This document shows, piece after piece, positions 36,684 through 46,325 of a stretch of 64,000 nucleotides of DNA (the stretch's first letter is position 1; each line of letters opens with the position of its first letter). Origin of the DNA: Mesobacillus foraminis (GTDB lineage Bacteria > Bacillota > Bacilli > Bacillales > Cytobacillaceae). A program made the position numbers and the translations under genes. A model generated the notes under the pieces. The model saw only the letters and a program-made list of their open reading frames with translations, was not told the origin of the DNA and did not search any database. The stretch is taken from positions 1 through 64,000 of the forward strand of contig NZ_SLVV01000001.1 of the NCBI RefSeq assembly GCF_004340465.1. The letters run 5' to 3'.

Positions 36684-38825
36684 ATGCTTTGTCAACAATG
36701 CAATCAAAATCAAGCTTCTATTCAGTTAAAAATGAATTTTAATGGCAGCGAAAAGCATTTAATGCTTTGCCATTCATGCTTCCAAAAAGAACGAGAGAAA
36801 CTCGGAGCTTCATTTGGCCCTTCCATGTCCGGCTTCTCCGGATTTGGCCAAAATGATTTTTCCGATTTATTTGATACGCTAACAGGCCAGCATAATAGAA
36901 AACCAAATGCATTAAAACAGAACCAAGACGAAGGAAAGGGCAATGGGTTTCTGGACCAGTTTGGACGAAACCTGACCCACGCTGCCAAGGCTGGGCTGAT
37001 CGATCCGGTCATCGGCCGTAATGAAGAAGTAAACCGTGTAATTGAAATTCTGAATCGCCGAAACAAGAATAATCCTGTTCTTATAGGTGAACCAGGGGTG
37101 GGTAAAACAGCGATTGCAGAAGGGCTTGCACTGAAAATTGCAGAGGGGCTGGTCCCTAATAAGCTGAAAATGAAAGAAGTCTATCTTCTTGATGTTGCCT
37201 CCCTGGTAGCCAACACAGGAATTCGAGGTCAATTCGAAGAGCGGATGAAACAGTTGATTACTGAATTACAGGACCATAAAAACATCATTTTGTTTATCGA
37301 TGAAATTCATCTGCTGGTTGGGGCAGGGTCCGCCGAAGGTTCAATGGACGCAGGCAACATCCTGAAACCCGCACTTGCCCGCGGGGAGCTTCAGCTTGTC
37401 GGTGCAACAACACTAAAAGAATACCGGCAAATCGAAAAAGACCCTGCTTTAGAAAGACGATTCCAGCCAGTACATGTTTTGGAACCATCTCCTGAAAAGT
37501 CAGTAGAAATCCTAAAAGGGATTCAATCCAAATATGAGGATTACCATGAAGTCGCATTTAGTGAAGAAGCGATAAATGCCTGTGTACAGCTTTCACACCG
37601 TTATATCCAAGACCGCTTCCTCCCTGATAAAGCAATCGACCTTATGGATGAAGCGGGTTCCAGGTTAAATCTTGAAACGGACTATACCGGCAGGGATCAT
37701 ATCGAAAAGCGTCTATCCGAAATAGCAACAGAAAAGGAAAATGCACTTAAAAATGAAGAATATGAAAAAGCAGCAAAGCTTAGGGATGAAGAATCCAGAC
37801 TTGAAAAATCTTTAAACGATGCTGGTGGATCACAGCGCCCTATCGTTACTGTTGAACATATTCAGGCCATTATCGAACAAAAAACTGGAATTCCTGTGGG
37901 TAAAATCCAGGAGGATGAGCAAGGGAAAATGAAGCATTTGGCAGAGAACCTTGCCAGCAAGGTTATTGGACAGGAAGAAGCTGTCAAGAAAGTGGCTAAG
38001 GCAATCCGCAGAAGCCGGGCCGGGCTTAAATCAAAAACCCGCCCTATTGGTTCCTTCCTGTTTGTCGGGCCAACAGGTGTCGGTAAAACCGAGCTGACAA
38101 AAACCCTTGCCGAGGAACTTTTTGGTTCCAAGGATGCCATGATTCGCCTTGATATGAGTGAATATATGGAGAAACACAGTGTATCTAAAATCATTGGTTC
38201 CCCTCCTGGCTATGTAGGCCATGACGAAGCCGGCCAATTGACTGAAAAGGTGCGCCGAAATCCTTACAGCATTATCCTGCTTGATGAAATTGAAAAAGCA
38301 CACCCTGATGTGCAGCACATGTTCCTGCAAATCCTTGAGGATGGACGCCTGACAGACAGCCAGGGACGGACCGTGAGCTTTAAGGATGCCGTCATCATCA
38401 TGACCAGCAATGCAGGCGTAGGACACAGGACAATAAAAGTAGGCTTTGGTCAAAGCGATGCAGTGAATGAAGTCAGCATTCTGGACTCTCTTGGAAGCTT
38501 CTTTAAACCCGAGTTCCTGAACCGTTTTGACAGCATCATTGAATTTAAATCTCTTGAGAAAGAGCATCTGCTTCAAATTGTTGATCTATTGCTTGAGGAA
38601 TTAAACAGTACCTTGAACGAGCAGAAGGTTACTCTTGAGGTAACCGAGGAAGTAAAAGGAAAGCTTGCCGAATTAGGGTACCATCCAGCGTTTGGGGCAC
38701 GTCCTTTGCGCCGTGTCATCCAGGAGCAGCTTGAAGATAAAATCGCTGATTTCCTTTTAGAGACGCCCGAAACTGAAAAGCTGTCTGCCGTGATGGAAAA
38801 TGACAGCATCACGATTAAAATCTAA
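36684..38825 (+). CDS. clpE: ATP-dependent Clp protease ATPase ClpE
   Basis: A 713-residue HSP100 unfoldase that partners with ClpP and destabilises CtsR. The N-terminal zinc finger has C3-x2-C6 and C29-x2-C32; AAA domain 1 has Walker A GEPGVGKT (135-142); a UVR-like coiled segment ([12 protein letters not shown]) follows; AAA domain 2 has GPTGVGKT and a C-terminal ClpB D2-small domain. The zinc finger plus UVR motif distinguish ClpE from ClpC. ATG follows GGAGGAAGG. Two CtsR boxes overlap its promoter. Confidence 0.96.
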   Translation: MLCQQCNQNQASIQLKMNFNGSEKHLMLCHSCFQKEREKLGASFGPSMSGFSGFGQNDFSDLFDTLTGQHNRKPNALKQNQDEGKGNGFLDQFGRNLTHAAKAGLIDPVIGRNEEVNRVIEILNRRNKNNPVLIGEPGVGKTAIAEGLALKIAEGLVPNKLKMKEVYLLDVASLVANTGIRGQFEERMKQLITELQDHKNIILFIDEIHLLVGAGSAEGSMDAGNILKPALARGELQLVGATTLKEYRQIEKDPALERRFQPVHVLEPSPEKSVEILKGIQSKYEDYHEVAFSEEAINACVQLSHRYIQDRFLPDKAIDLMDEAGSRLNLETDYTGRDHIEKRLSEIATEKENALKNEEYEKAAKLRDEESRLEKSLNDAGGSQRPIVTVEHIQAIIEQKTGIPVGKIQEDEQGKMKHLAENLASKVIGQEEAVKKVAKAIRRSRAGLKSKTRPIGSFLFVGPTGVGKTELTKTLAEELFGSKDAMIRLDMSEYMEKHSVSKIIGSPPGYVGHDEAGQLTEKVRRNPYSIILLDEIEKAHPDVQHMFLQILEDGRLTDSQGRTVSFKDAVIIMTSNAGVGHRTIKVGFGQSDAVNEVSILDSLGSFFKPEFLNRFDSIIEFKSLEKEHLLQIVDLLLEELNSTLNEQKVTLEVTEEVKGKLAELGYHPAFGARPLRRVIQEQLEDKIADFLLETPETEKLSAVMENDSITIKI

Positions 38826-38833
38826 TCTGTAAT

Positions 38834-38870
38834 AAAAAAGCGAAGCTCTTAAAAGAGGCTTCGCTTTTTT
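38834..38870. terminator. Bidirectional terminator, clpE and M3 peptidase
   Basis: A long stem (38834-38850 with 38854-38870, one mismatch) carrying AAAAAA at one end and TTTTTT at the other. Confidence 0.85.
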
Positions 38871-38875
38871 ATTAC

Positions 38876-40570
38876 TTATAACTGATCGTCTTCAACGGAA
38901 TCAAGCCAAAGCTCGATTTCCCGCACAACTGACTGAACGCTGTTTTTCTCGAAAGGAGATATCAGGTTCGCTTCTCTCACTAGCTCTGTAAAGGGCATGC
39001 TTCCTCCGAGCTTGCAGAGATTAAGATAATCTGCCCAGGCCTCTTCCTTATGTTCGCGCGACCTTTTCCAGAATTGGAAGGCACAGATTTGTGCAAGTGT
39101 GTAATCAATATAATAAAACGGAGAATTATAAATATGGCTCTGACGCTGCCAGAAACCGCCTCCCTCCAGGTAAGCATTGCCGTCATAATCCTTATGGGGA
39201 AGGTACTTATTTTCAATAAGACGCCATTGCTGCTTCCTTTCAGCGGGAGCAGCCTCTGGATTCTCATATACCCAATGCTGAAATTCATCAACCGCTACGC
39301 CATATGGGAGGAAAAGCAAGGCTTCACTTAAATGAGAAAACTTATATTTGTCGGTGTCTTCTTCAAAGAATAGACTCATCCATGGCCATGTAAAAAATTC
39401 CATGCTCATTGAATGAATTTCACAGGCCTCGTAAGTTGGCCAGTAATATTCAGGAATTTCAAAATGACGGCTGGAATACACCTGAAAAGCATGTCCCGCT
39501 TCGTGGGTCAAAACGTCAATATCCCCTGAAGTTCCATTAAAATTGGAGAAAATGAACGGTGCCTTATAGCCTTCAACATATGTGCAGTAACCGCCGCCAG
39601 CCTTTCCTGTTTTCGCCTCAAGATCCATCAAATGGTTATTGATCATAAAGGAAAAAAATTCTCCTGTTTCACCGGAGAGCTCCTCGTACATCTTTTTTCC
39701 TTTTTCTATAATCCACTCTGGAGTTCCCTTTGGCACGGCATTTCCTGTAAGAAAATTGAACGGTTCATCATAGTAGGTCAGCCGGTCAACACTAATCCGA
39801 TTCCGGTGCCTCTCCTTCAACTTTGAAGCAATGGGCACAATGTATGTATGGACTTGTTCGCGGAAACCTGCCACCATCTGCGCATTATAATCTGTCCTGT
39901 ACATTCGGTAATAGCCCAGTTCAACAAAGTTTTTATACCCTAATTCCTTTGCAATTTCAGTTCTGACCTTTACTAGTTGATCATAAAGCTCATCAAACTT
40001 TTCTTCATGCTGTGCAAAAAAGCCGAAACGCGCCTCCGAGGCTTTCTTGCGCATCTCCCTGTCTGTGGATTGGATGAACGGCTCCAGCTGGGTCAACGTC
40101 CTTTCTTCCCCTTCAAACTGAATCTTCGCTGAAGCAACAAGTTTTGTATATTCAGTAGACAGCTTATTCTCTCTTTGCAGCATTGGAATGATCTCAGGCT
40201 TGAACGTTTTTAGCTGCGCTTCGGCGAGGGCAAACAACTGTCTCCCCCATTTTTTTTCGAGCTCCTCTTTAAAAGGAGAAGATACTAGGGCCTCATAATA
40301 TTTAGCAACAAGTCCCTCTACATTCGGTTCGAGTTCATCAAGATAATCCTGTTCAGCCTTATAGAACTTATTATTGGTATCAATGGAGTGACGGATATAA
40401 CATATATTCATCATGGTATCCACTTCATTCCGCAGCTCATTAATCTCTTTCATGGCCTCGTCCTGACTATTGGCCGAGGAAGACCCCCGAAACTTTTCTA
40501 GTGCCAGTTCAAATTTTTCTGTTAGCTCATCCAGCTGTGGTCTTTTATATTCATATTCTTCAAATTTCAT
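38876..40570 (-). CDS. M3-family oligoendopeptidase
   Basis: A 564-residue zinc metallopeptidase of the PepF/thimet group, cytoplasmic, cutting short peptides. The zinc motif HEAGH is at 356-360, with the third ligand in the later EIHSMSMEFF segment. The protein is shorter than classical PepF (about 600-670), as in the 'M3 family oligoendopeptidase' subgroup. ATG at 40570 (MKFEEYEY) follows GGGGGG at 7 nt; the frame opens further upstream but without a ribosome-binding site. It lies about 95 nt downstream of the MarR-type gene and may share its transcript. Confidence 0.88.
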   Translation of the reverse strand: MKFEEYEYKRPQLDELTEKFELALEKFRGSSSANSQDEAMKEINELRNEVDTMMNICYIRHSIDTNNKFYKAEQDYLDELEPNVEGLVAKYYEALVSSPFKEELEKKWGRQLFALAEAQLKTFKPEIIPMLQRENKLSTEYTKLVASAKIQFEGEERTLTQLEPFIQSTDREMRKKASEARFGFFAQHEEKFDELYDQLVKVRTEIAKELGYKNFVELGYYRMYRTDYNAQMVAGFREQVHTYIVPIASKLKERHRNRISVDRLTYYDEPFNFLTGNAVPKGTPEWIIEKGKKMYEELSGETGEFFSFMINNHLMDLEAKTGKAGGGYCTYVEGYKAPFIFSNFNGTSGDIDVLTHEAGHAFQVYSSRHFEIPEYYWPTYEACEIHSMSMEFFTWPWMSLFFEEDTDKYKFSHLSEALLFLPYGVAVDEFQHWVYENPEAAPAERKQQWRLIENKYLPHKDYDGNAYLEGGGFWQRQSHIYNSPFYYIDYTLAQICAFQFWKRSREHKEEAWADYLNLCKLGGSMPFTELVREANLISPFEKNSVQSVVREIELWLDSVEDDQL

Positions 40571-40665
40571 TCTGTAACCCCCCTGCTCTCTTTTTGCCTT
40601 CATATGTTTGATATTCTTTTCCACAATCAATTATTCCTTGAAGATAGAAGGATTCAGCCGCTTTT

Positions 40666-41106
40666 TTAATATTTTTCAACAGAAAGGCCCAATTTTTTTA
40701 ACAGCTCAATTGCTGTTCCTTTCTCTTGAGAGTCCAAAGCTTGTGTCAATTCATGGATCCTCCGGCTGTGTTCAGGAAAAATCTCCTCGATGAGTTTTTT
40801 TCCATCATCTGTTATTTGTGCATACGTAACCCTTCTGTCTTTAGGGCACCCCGCTCTTCTCAACAGACCTTTTTGCTCAAGCTTGTCCACTACGTAGGTG
40901 ATGCTTCCACTGGCCAGCAGAATTTTACCCCCAATTTGCTGCAAAGGCTGATCCCCTTTATGGTACAGCAGCTCTAATACCGCAAATTCAGTCGGGTTTA
41001 GCCCATTTTGCTGAATAACCCTGTTTACTTCCTCATTTAATGCCCGATACGCCCGGGAAAGGACTATAAACAATTTTAGTGACTGATTAACTTGTTCTTC
41101 ATTCAT
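40666..41106 (-). CDS. mhqR: MarR-family regulator, MhqR-like
   Basis: A 146-residue winged-helix regulator. GLNPTEFAVLELLYHKGDQPLQQIG and GSITYVVDKLEQKGLL are the recognition region; PKDRRVTYAQIT is the wing. It resembles B. subtilis MhqR (YkvE), the repressor of quinone/azo-compound detoxification genes. I see no typical target genes here; the closest downstream gene is the M3 peptidase. Name tentative. Confidence 0.7.
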   Translation of the reverse strand: MNEEQVNQSLKLFIVLSRAYRALNEEVNRVIQQNGLNPTEFAVLELLYHKGDQPLQQIGGKILLASGSITYVVDKLEQKGLLRRAGCPKDRRVTYAQITDDGKKLIEEIFPEHSRRIHELTQALDSQEKGTAIELLKKLGLSVEKY

Positions 41107-41250
41107 AACGATTCATTCCTTTAATCCAATTGATAATTAGATTATATACGAAATTCCTGCATTTAACAGCTTATGAGCGTCAGGGTTTATATCTTAGCTA
41201 ATTGAGGGAATTATACAACCTAATTACTATTACAGATTAGGAGTGGCAAA

Positions 41251-41826
41251 ATGAAAAAAGGTTTTTTAGGAATTGGTGTTATTATTGCCATCATTGTGGT
41301 TCTGGGCCTTATGCTGATGTCCAGCTACAATGGTTTTGTAAATGAGGAGGAAAATGTCGACCAGGCATATGCACAGATTGAAAATCAGCTGCAAAGGAGG
41401 CTGGACCTCATCCCTAACCTTGTCAACACAGTAAAAGGGTATGCTTCCCATGAGAAAGAAGTCATTCAATCGATTTCCGATGCACGTGCGAGACTAGCCG
41501 GCGCAAGGTCTCCAGAGGAAGAAGCGACAGCAAATGCCGAGCTTTCCTCAGCATTGAGCCGCCTTTTGGTGGTTGTTGAAAATTATCCAAATTTAAAAGC
41601 TGACACACAATTCACCCAATTGATGGACGAGCTTGCTGGCACTGAAAATCGGATCTCCATCGCAAGACAGGATTACAACGACAGAGTCTCTGTCTATAAC
41701 AAGAAGGTAAAACGTTTCCCTGGAGCGCTTGTTGCCGGAATTACCGGGTTCGACGAAAAAGTATACTTTAAAGCGGATCCAAGGTCACAGGAAGCACCTA
41801 ATGTAGACTTTGGAGGCCAAGGGTAA
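41251..41826 (+). CDS. LemA family membrane protein
   Basis: A 191-residue protein with one N-terminal membrane helix (about 5-25) and a long helical domain facing outward. YNGFVNEEENVDQAYAQIENQLQRR and the DLIPNLVNTVKGY segment are LemA signatures. Function unknown. The stop overlaps the next start (TAATG), coupling it to the TPM gene, a conserved pairing. Confidence 0.9.
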   Translation: MKKGFLGIGVIIAIIVVLGLMLMSSYNGFVNEEENVDQAYAQIENQLQRRLDLIPNLVNTVKGYASHEKEVIQSISDARARLAGARSPEEEATANAELSSALSRLLVVVENYPNLKADTQFTQLMDELAGTENRISIARQDYNDRVSVYNKKVKRFPGALVAGITGFDEKVYFKADPRSQEAPNVDFGGQG

Positions 41827-42548
41827 TGCTTCCGAGAAAGGCATTTTGCCTTGCTCTTGCTTTTATCTTCTTTTTCCAATTAACAGCTCATGCCGGGTTA
41901 TCTGGCAACAGCCCGGTTCCTCGCCCTGTTGGTGATATATACGTTCAGGACTTTGCCAATATTTTAAGTGACAGTGAAGAGGCTGAACTAAGAAACATCG
42001 GGATGAGGACAGATGATCAGACCACTAACCAGATTGCCGTCCTGACGGTAGAGTCAATTGGCGATACTACCATTGAAGAATACGCTAATCAGGCATACAG
42101 GGCCTATGGACTTGGAACACAAGAACATGACAATGGCGTGCTGCTGGTTTTGGCGATGAATGATAAAAAAATCCGGATTGAAGTAGGCTATGGACTCGAG
42201 GGGATTATCCCTGACGGCAAGGCGGGCCGAATCCTGGATGCAAATGCAATTCCTTATCTCCAGGCAGGACAGCCTAATCTAGCCGTGATGAATACCTATA
42301 AAGCATTGGCTAATGAGGCAACGGGAGATCGAGCAAGCTACCCAGTTCAGGAAAGCCAGGAAGATTCTTCGCCTCCATGGCTGCTGATTCTTGTTATTGT
42401 TGGATTGATTTTTTTAGATATAAAGTTTCTTGGCGGCACATTCACCTTTGCCCTGTTATCAATGATTTCCAGGGGCGGAGGAGGAGGCGGTCCAAGAGGC
42501 GGCGGGGGCGGCTCATCCGGGGGCGGGGGTGCAAGCCGTGGATGGTAG
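41826..42548 (+). CDS. TPM-domain protein (YgcG family)
   Basis: A 240-residue membrane protein: signal peptide (about 1-22), a TPM domain (VQDFANILSDSEEAELRNI to about residue 150), one membrane segment (about 182-205) and a C-terminal Gly/Ser/Arg-rich tail ending SSGGGGASRGW. TPM proteins have been linked to photosystem repair in plants and are of unclear role in bacteria. Translation is coupled to lemA. Confidence 0.88.
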   Translation: MLPRKAFCLALAFIFFFQLTAHAGLSGNSPVPRPVGDIYVQDFANILSDSEEAELRNIGMRTDDQTTNQIAVLTVESIGDTTIEEYANQAYRAYGLGTQEHDNGVLLVLAMNDKKIRIEVGYGLEGIIPDGKAGRILDANAIPYLQAGQPNLAVMNTYKALANEATGDRASYPVQESQEDSSPPWLLILVIVGLIFLDIKFLGGTFTFALLSMISRGGGGGGPRGGGGGSSGGGGASRGW

Positions 42549-42559
42549 GCAGGAAAAAG

Positions 42560-42589
42560 CACCAGGGAACATACCCTGGTGTTTTTTTT
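42560..42589 (+). terminator. Terminator of lemA-TPM
   Basis: An 8-bp stem, CACCAGGG (42560-42567) with CCCTGGTG (42574-42581), followed by eight T. It ends at the stop codon of the convergent Q-rich gene and may serve it too. Confidence 0.85.
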
Positions 42590-42917
42590 ACTGGCGGAAT
42601 GTTTGTACAGGCTGGCCAAAACTTGGCTGAAACGCTTGATTGTATTGCTGTGATAACTGCTGTTCCATTTGACCGCAAAGCGCAATGACTTCCTGGCATC
42701 TTTGGATGGCCACTTCATGATTATGAAGACTTTGCTGCAAATATTGAGCCGCTTGTCTTTCACGCTGTGCAAGCTGTTCAAGCATTTGAACATTTTGCTG
42801 TTCCTGCTGAAGCATATGACGGTACTGCTGGTTGCTTTGCTGCGTTTGCTGGATAAGCTGCTGGGCCATTTGTCTGCACTGGTTAACTTGCTGTATTCCT
42901 TGCTGTGGTGTATTCAT
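42588..42917 (-). CDS. Gln-rich small protein, probably spore-associated
   Basis: A 109-residue protein in which about a third of residues are Gln, arranged in helical stretches with no membrane segment. ATG follows GGAGG at 7 nt. I do not recognise the family. It lies 26 nt downstream of a CotF-like coat gene in the same direction, so a spore-coat role is likely by association. Confidence 0.65.
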   Translation of the reverse strand: MNTPQQGIQQVNQCRQMAQQLIQQTQQSNQQYRHMLQQEQQNVQMLEQLAQRERQAAQYLQQSLHNHEVAIQRCQEVIALCGQMEQQLSQQYNQAFQPSFGQPVQTFRQ

Positions 42918-42943
42918 CGTGATTCCTCCTAGTAAGGGTGTTG

Positions 42944-43513
42944 TCAGGCTCTCGGGGCAAAACCAAGTGATTCCGGTGAATACTGATATTGCCTTAATAC
43001 ATCTTGCTGATTGGATAGGAAAGGTACCTGGTAATATCCTCTTCTGTTCATATAAAGAAAGACCTCATAAGCTTGCTCAGAACAATTTTGGGATGCCTGC
43101 TGCAATGCATCCCGCAATGGACGGCTGGCAATCTCCAGCGAAGCCCTCATCTTCATGACCGCCCCGCTCTTAAGAGCCTGCAGCATGCCAGATGCGACAT
43201 CACGGTCTGTCATTTGTGGAAGAGAAGGTTTCGGATAGATCATGTGCGGGCCGTCCAATCCATAAACCGGGTCAACCTTAGGGTTATGCCTTTTATAGAC
43301 TTCCCCTTTAGTATTGGAAATGGATTCAGACAGGGACACTAAATAATCATACTCACTTAACATAAACGTTAGTTGGGTACTTATAAGGGTACTTAAATCA
43401 TCATCCTGAACGTGGGACTGATAGAGCCGGAATTGGTGAATAGCCGAAACTGTCCCTTCCAGCACCTCGTGAAGTTCCAGGACCTCATGAGCACCAAGCA
43501 TAAAATGATCCAA
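42944..43513 (-). CDS. CotF-like spore coat protein
   Basis: A 189-residue protein with two four-helix, ferritin-like halves: MLGAHEVLELHEVLEGT in the first and TDRDVASGMLQALKSGAVMKM in the second, ending in a Tyr/Gln-rich tail (YYQVPFLSNQQ). This resembles the CotF/YhcQ coat proteins. The start is TTG at 43513, six nt after GAGAGGGGG. First gene of a two-gene unit with the Gln-rich ORF. Confidence 0.75.
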   Translation of the reverse strand: MDHFMLGAHEVLELHEVLEGTVSAIHQFRLYQSHVQDDDLSTLISTQLTFMLSEYDYLVSLSESISNTKGEVYKRHNPKVDPVYGLDGPHMIYPKPSLPQMTDRDVASGMLQALKSGAVMKMRASLEIASRPLRDALQQASQNCSEQAYEVFLYMNRRGYYQVPFLSNQQDVLRQYQYSPESLGFAPRA

Positions 43514-43612
43514 CAGAATCCCCCTCTCTGGAATTTCACTTCCAAAGATTATGATGGGTTGAATACGGCGATACTATCCTTTGTGAAATTTACCATGTAT
43601 TCTTGGTGAATT

Positions 43613-43648
43613 TGGATAATACTCTACAATTGGATGACACTCTACAAT
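43613..43648. repeat. 18-bp direct repeat, two copies
   Basis: TGGATAATACTCTACAAT and TGGATGACACTCTACAAT are adjacent; a third degenerate partial copy (GGCTGACACT) follows. They border the larger tandem block. Confidence 0.7.
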
Positions 43649-43662
43649 GGCTGACACTGTTT

Positions 43663-44154
43663 ATTGAAAAACCTGTCTCCTGCTTGTGAAAATGGGTTGT
43701 TTCATCTTCAAAATACAGGAGATACCTCCTAAAAGAACCACGCCCAGCGTAAAAACAGGGAGTCAGCACCTTTTTTGCACTGCTGATTGGTCCCCTTGCT
43801 GGTTTATCGACGATTATTGCCTTTTATCGGTTGATTTTTCTGGTTTATGCATCGATTAATTTCGGTTATGCATAGATTCTTCTCTTTTATTGAAAAACCT
43901 GTGTCCTGCTTGTGAAAATGGGTTGTATCTTCTTCAAAGTCCAGGAGGTACCTCTTAAAAGGACGACGCCCTGCGTAAAAATAGCGGTTCAGCACCTTAA
44001 TTTCAGGGCCGGCCTATAGCCGCCTGGTCACCATGCTGGTTTATCGATCGATTCTTGCCTTTTATCGGTTGATTTTTCTGGTTTATGCATCGATTAATTT
44101 TGGTTATGCATAGATTCTTCTCTTTTATTGAAAAAACTGTGTCCTGCTTGTGAA
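43663..44154. repeat. Tandem repeat block, units of 226 and 238 bp plus a partial third
   Basis: Unit 1 starts at 43663, unit 2 at 43889, and a 28-bp partial unit 3 at 44127, each opening ATTGAAAAAnCTGT. The ends of the units are nearly identical while the middles (43760-43800 against 43985-44035) have diverged. Within each unit four ~21-bp sub-repeats with a TTTATnGnTnGATT-like core occur (unit 1 at about 43801, 43821, 43842, 43863). No supported ORF is present. Confidence 0.85.
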
Positions 44155-44425
44155 CACAAGTACATCAACTTGCAGTTTTTTTAATAGCAAACGGTTCATT
44201 TAATGGAGAAAGATCAATACTAGGTACCGCCGCAGCCACTCGGCAATTTTGACATCGGCCAAGCCGCGGTATTCATATACTCCAAGGTGCCCATACACAT
44301 TTGTGCAGAGACGGGGGATTAATTAACGATCAGAAATGGCGATTTTCATTTCAAATATCTGATAATTTCTGTAATATATATGTAGTTATTAATAAATTAT
44401 CAATCTATTAAAAGAAGGGGATTTT
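44155..44425. other. Spacer between repeat block and MFS gene
   Basis: No ORF. AT-rich sequence near 44370-44400 (including TAATATATATG) could hold the promoter of the exporter gene, but I cannot place a confident -35/-10 pair. Confidence 0.35.
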
Positions 44426-45655
44426 ATGAATCAAAGTGCTGCCCGTCCCTTGCCCCAAAAGGAAAAGGAGACAACAACCTATAAAATTTTATTTATCCTT
44501 GGCTTGTGCCATCTGCTGAACGACTCCATTCAATCTGTCATTCCTGCGATGTTTCCTATATTGGAAAAGTCAATGGGACTATCGTTTACCCAGCTTGGCA
44601 TGATTGCCTTTTCCCTCAATATCGTCTCATCCATTATGCAGCCAGTCATTGGATTGATCTCCGACCGCAAACCAATGCCATTTGTTCTCCCCGTCAGTCT
44701 TACTGTTACTTTATTTGGGATTATGGGCCTGGCCTTTGCCCCTAGCTTTGAATGGATTATCCTTTCCGTTCTGTTGATTGGCCTAGGGTCCGCAATCTTT
44801 CACCCGGAGGGCTCCAGGGTCGTCTACATGGCAGCCGGTCCAAGGCGAGGTCTTGCTCAGTCCATATATCAGGTAGGGGGAAATTCCGGCCAGGCATTGG
44901 CTCCGCTGATAACAGCATTGATTTTGGTGCCTTTCGGCCAGCGGGGAGCTGCATGGTTTATCATTGTTGCCGCTGCAGCGGTAGCCCTTCTTTTTTACAT
45001 TGCCACCTGGTATGCGGGCAGGCTGAAGGAAGCCTCTTTAAGAACTAAAGCAAAAAAAGTGGTCGGCAAGGGGAACCAGGGTTTCATCAAAAAAATCAAA
45101 CAATCGTTAATTGTTATTTTGCTTCTCATTTTTGCCCGGTCCTGGTATTTATCAGGAATCACAAATTTTTATGCTTTTTACGCCATTGAAAAGTACGGGC
45201 TGACTATTAGGGAATCGCAGTTATTCCTGTTTGCCTTTCTGATAACAGGTGCGATAGGCACATTCTTTGGAGGTCCACTGGCGGATCGCTTCGGAAAAAA
45301 AAGAATTATTTTTCTCTCCCTTATTGGAACGGCACCGATTTCGATTCTGCTGCCATTCGCCCCTCCAGCTGCAGCCTTTGCCATGCTGGCTTTATGCGGC
45401 TTTATTTTGATGTCAAGCTTTTCGGTTACCGTTGTGTATGCACAGGAACTGGTCCCGGGGAAAATTGGGACCATGGCCGGTCTGACCGTTGGGCTTGCCT
45501 TTGGCATGGGGGCACTCGGTTCTATTGGTCTTGGCTATTTAGCCGATCTAATTGGCCTGCCATTAACCATCATTTATACAGGGTTTCTTCCTTTACTGGG
45601 CATCATGACCATCCTGCTCCCTTCCGATGAAACCTTAGCTGCCTGGAATCAATGA
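44426..45655 (+). CDS. fsr: MFS exporter of the fosmidomycin-resistance (Fsr) type
   Basis: A 409-residue, 12-helix major facilitator. The start region LFILGLCHLLNDSIQSVIPAMFPILEKSMGLS and GSAIFHPEGSRV are characteristic of the Fsr group, which exports fosmidomycin in E. coli; the natural substrate here is unknown. MFS motif ADRFGKKR is present between the halves. ATG follows AAGAAGGGGA. A long AT-rich upstream region separates it from the repeat block. Confidence 0.88.
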   Translation: MNQSAARPLPQKEKETTTYKILFILGLCHLLNDSIQSVIPAMFPILEKSMGLSFTQLGMIAFSLNIVSSIMQPVIGLISDRKPMPFVLPVSLTVTLFGIMGLAFAPSFEWIILSVLLIGLGSAIFHPEGSRVVYMAAGPRRGLAQSIYQVGGNSGQALAPLITALILVPFGQRGAAWFIIVAAAAVALLFYIATWYAGRLKEASLRTKAKKVVGKGNQGFIKKIKQSLIVILLLIFARSWYLSGITNFYAFYAIEKYGLTIRESQLFLFAFLITGAIGTFFGGPLADRFGKKRIIFLSLIGTAPISILLPFAPPAAAFAMLALCGFILMSSFSVTVVYAQELVPGKIGTMAGLTVGLAFGMGALGSIGLGYLADLIGLPLTIIYTGFLPLLGIMTILLPSDETLAAWNQ

Positions 45656-45668
45656 ATTTAATCTTAAG

Positions 45669-45695
45669 GGAGCGGCCTAATCACCGCTCCTTTTT
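45669..45695 (+). terminator. Terminator of the MFS gene
   Basis: A 7-bp stem, GGAGCGG (45669-45675) with CCGCTCC (45684-45690), then TTTTTAT. Confidence 0.85.
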
Positions 45696-45856
45696 ATATT
45701 CGGAAAACTGGCGGATTACTATTCTTAAAAATTCAAGACTTTATCAATCAACTGGGCGAATTGTTTATTCTTTTAAAATTTAATAATTTTCTGTAAATTT
45801 ATTCCCCTTCCACTTATATACTATAAGTACAACAACTTTTCGGGGAGGGACTCCAC

Positions 45857-46192
45857 ATGCAAAATGAACATTACCGGGATTTTTACGGAAGAGCATTAAT
45901 CCCTGCTGGTTCCTGTGATTCAAAATTATTTATCGACCATTTTTCAGGTCAGTCAATACCGTCTCATTGGTTCATCGCCTTAGAAGGAAAAACAGCCTTG
46001 GCAAGCACTAAATTTGAGTGGATTGTATCTGTTTTTCCATCTGACAGTGCTGGCATATACGATGCAAATGCACCTTGCTATACATCAATCTGCTTTGACA
46101 GCATTCATGAGGCGATTGAAACCGCCCGCCACATCGAAACTGAGCTTCGAAACGATACCCCTGCTGCCGCTCCACAAGAGAAAATTAGCTAA
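45857..46192 (+). CDS. Hypothetical protein, unrecognised
   Basis: A 111-residue soluble protein with no signal peptide; Ser, His and aromatic residues are frequent (HFSGQSIPSHWF), and the C-terminal 35 residues look helical. ATG is preceded by GGGGAGGGACTCCAC, a plausible ribosome-binding site. I do not recognise the family. It is convergent with the fix operon and has no clear partner. Confidence 0.6.
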   Translation: MQNEHYRDFYGRALIPAGSCDSKLFIDHFSGQSIPSHWFIALEGKTALASTKFEWIVSVFPSDSAGIYDANAPCYTSICFDSIHEAIETARHIETELRNDTPAAAPQEKIS

Positions 46193-46285
46193 CCCTCATT
46201 GAGCCGCACTTATTAGCTTCATTTCTTTTTCCTCCATCATGTGAAAAATCCTACAAAACCTTCCATACATACATATACATAAACC

Positions 46286-46323
46286 CAAAAAGAAGCACCG
46301 GTGCCCATTGCACCGGTGCTTCT
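46286..46323 (-). terminator. Terminator of fixABCX
   Basis: A perfect 14-bp stem (46291-46304 with 46310-46323) followed on the minus strand by TTTTTGGG. It starts 2 nt after the fixX stop. Confidence 0.85.
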
Positions 46324-46325
46324 TA

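Noticed and set aside
43804-43995. 63-codon minus frame inside the repeat block
   Set aside because: It is a by-product of the repeats and has no ribosome-binding site.
43663-44154. Tandem repeats as a possible CRISPR array
   Set aside because: Units exceed 200 bp, are adjacent without unique spacers of even length, and no cas gene is present.
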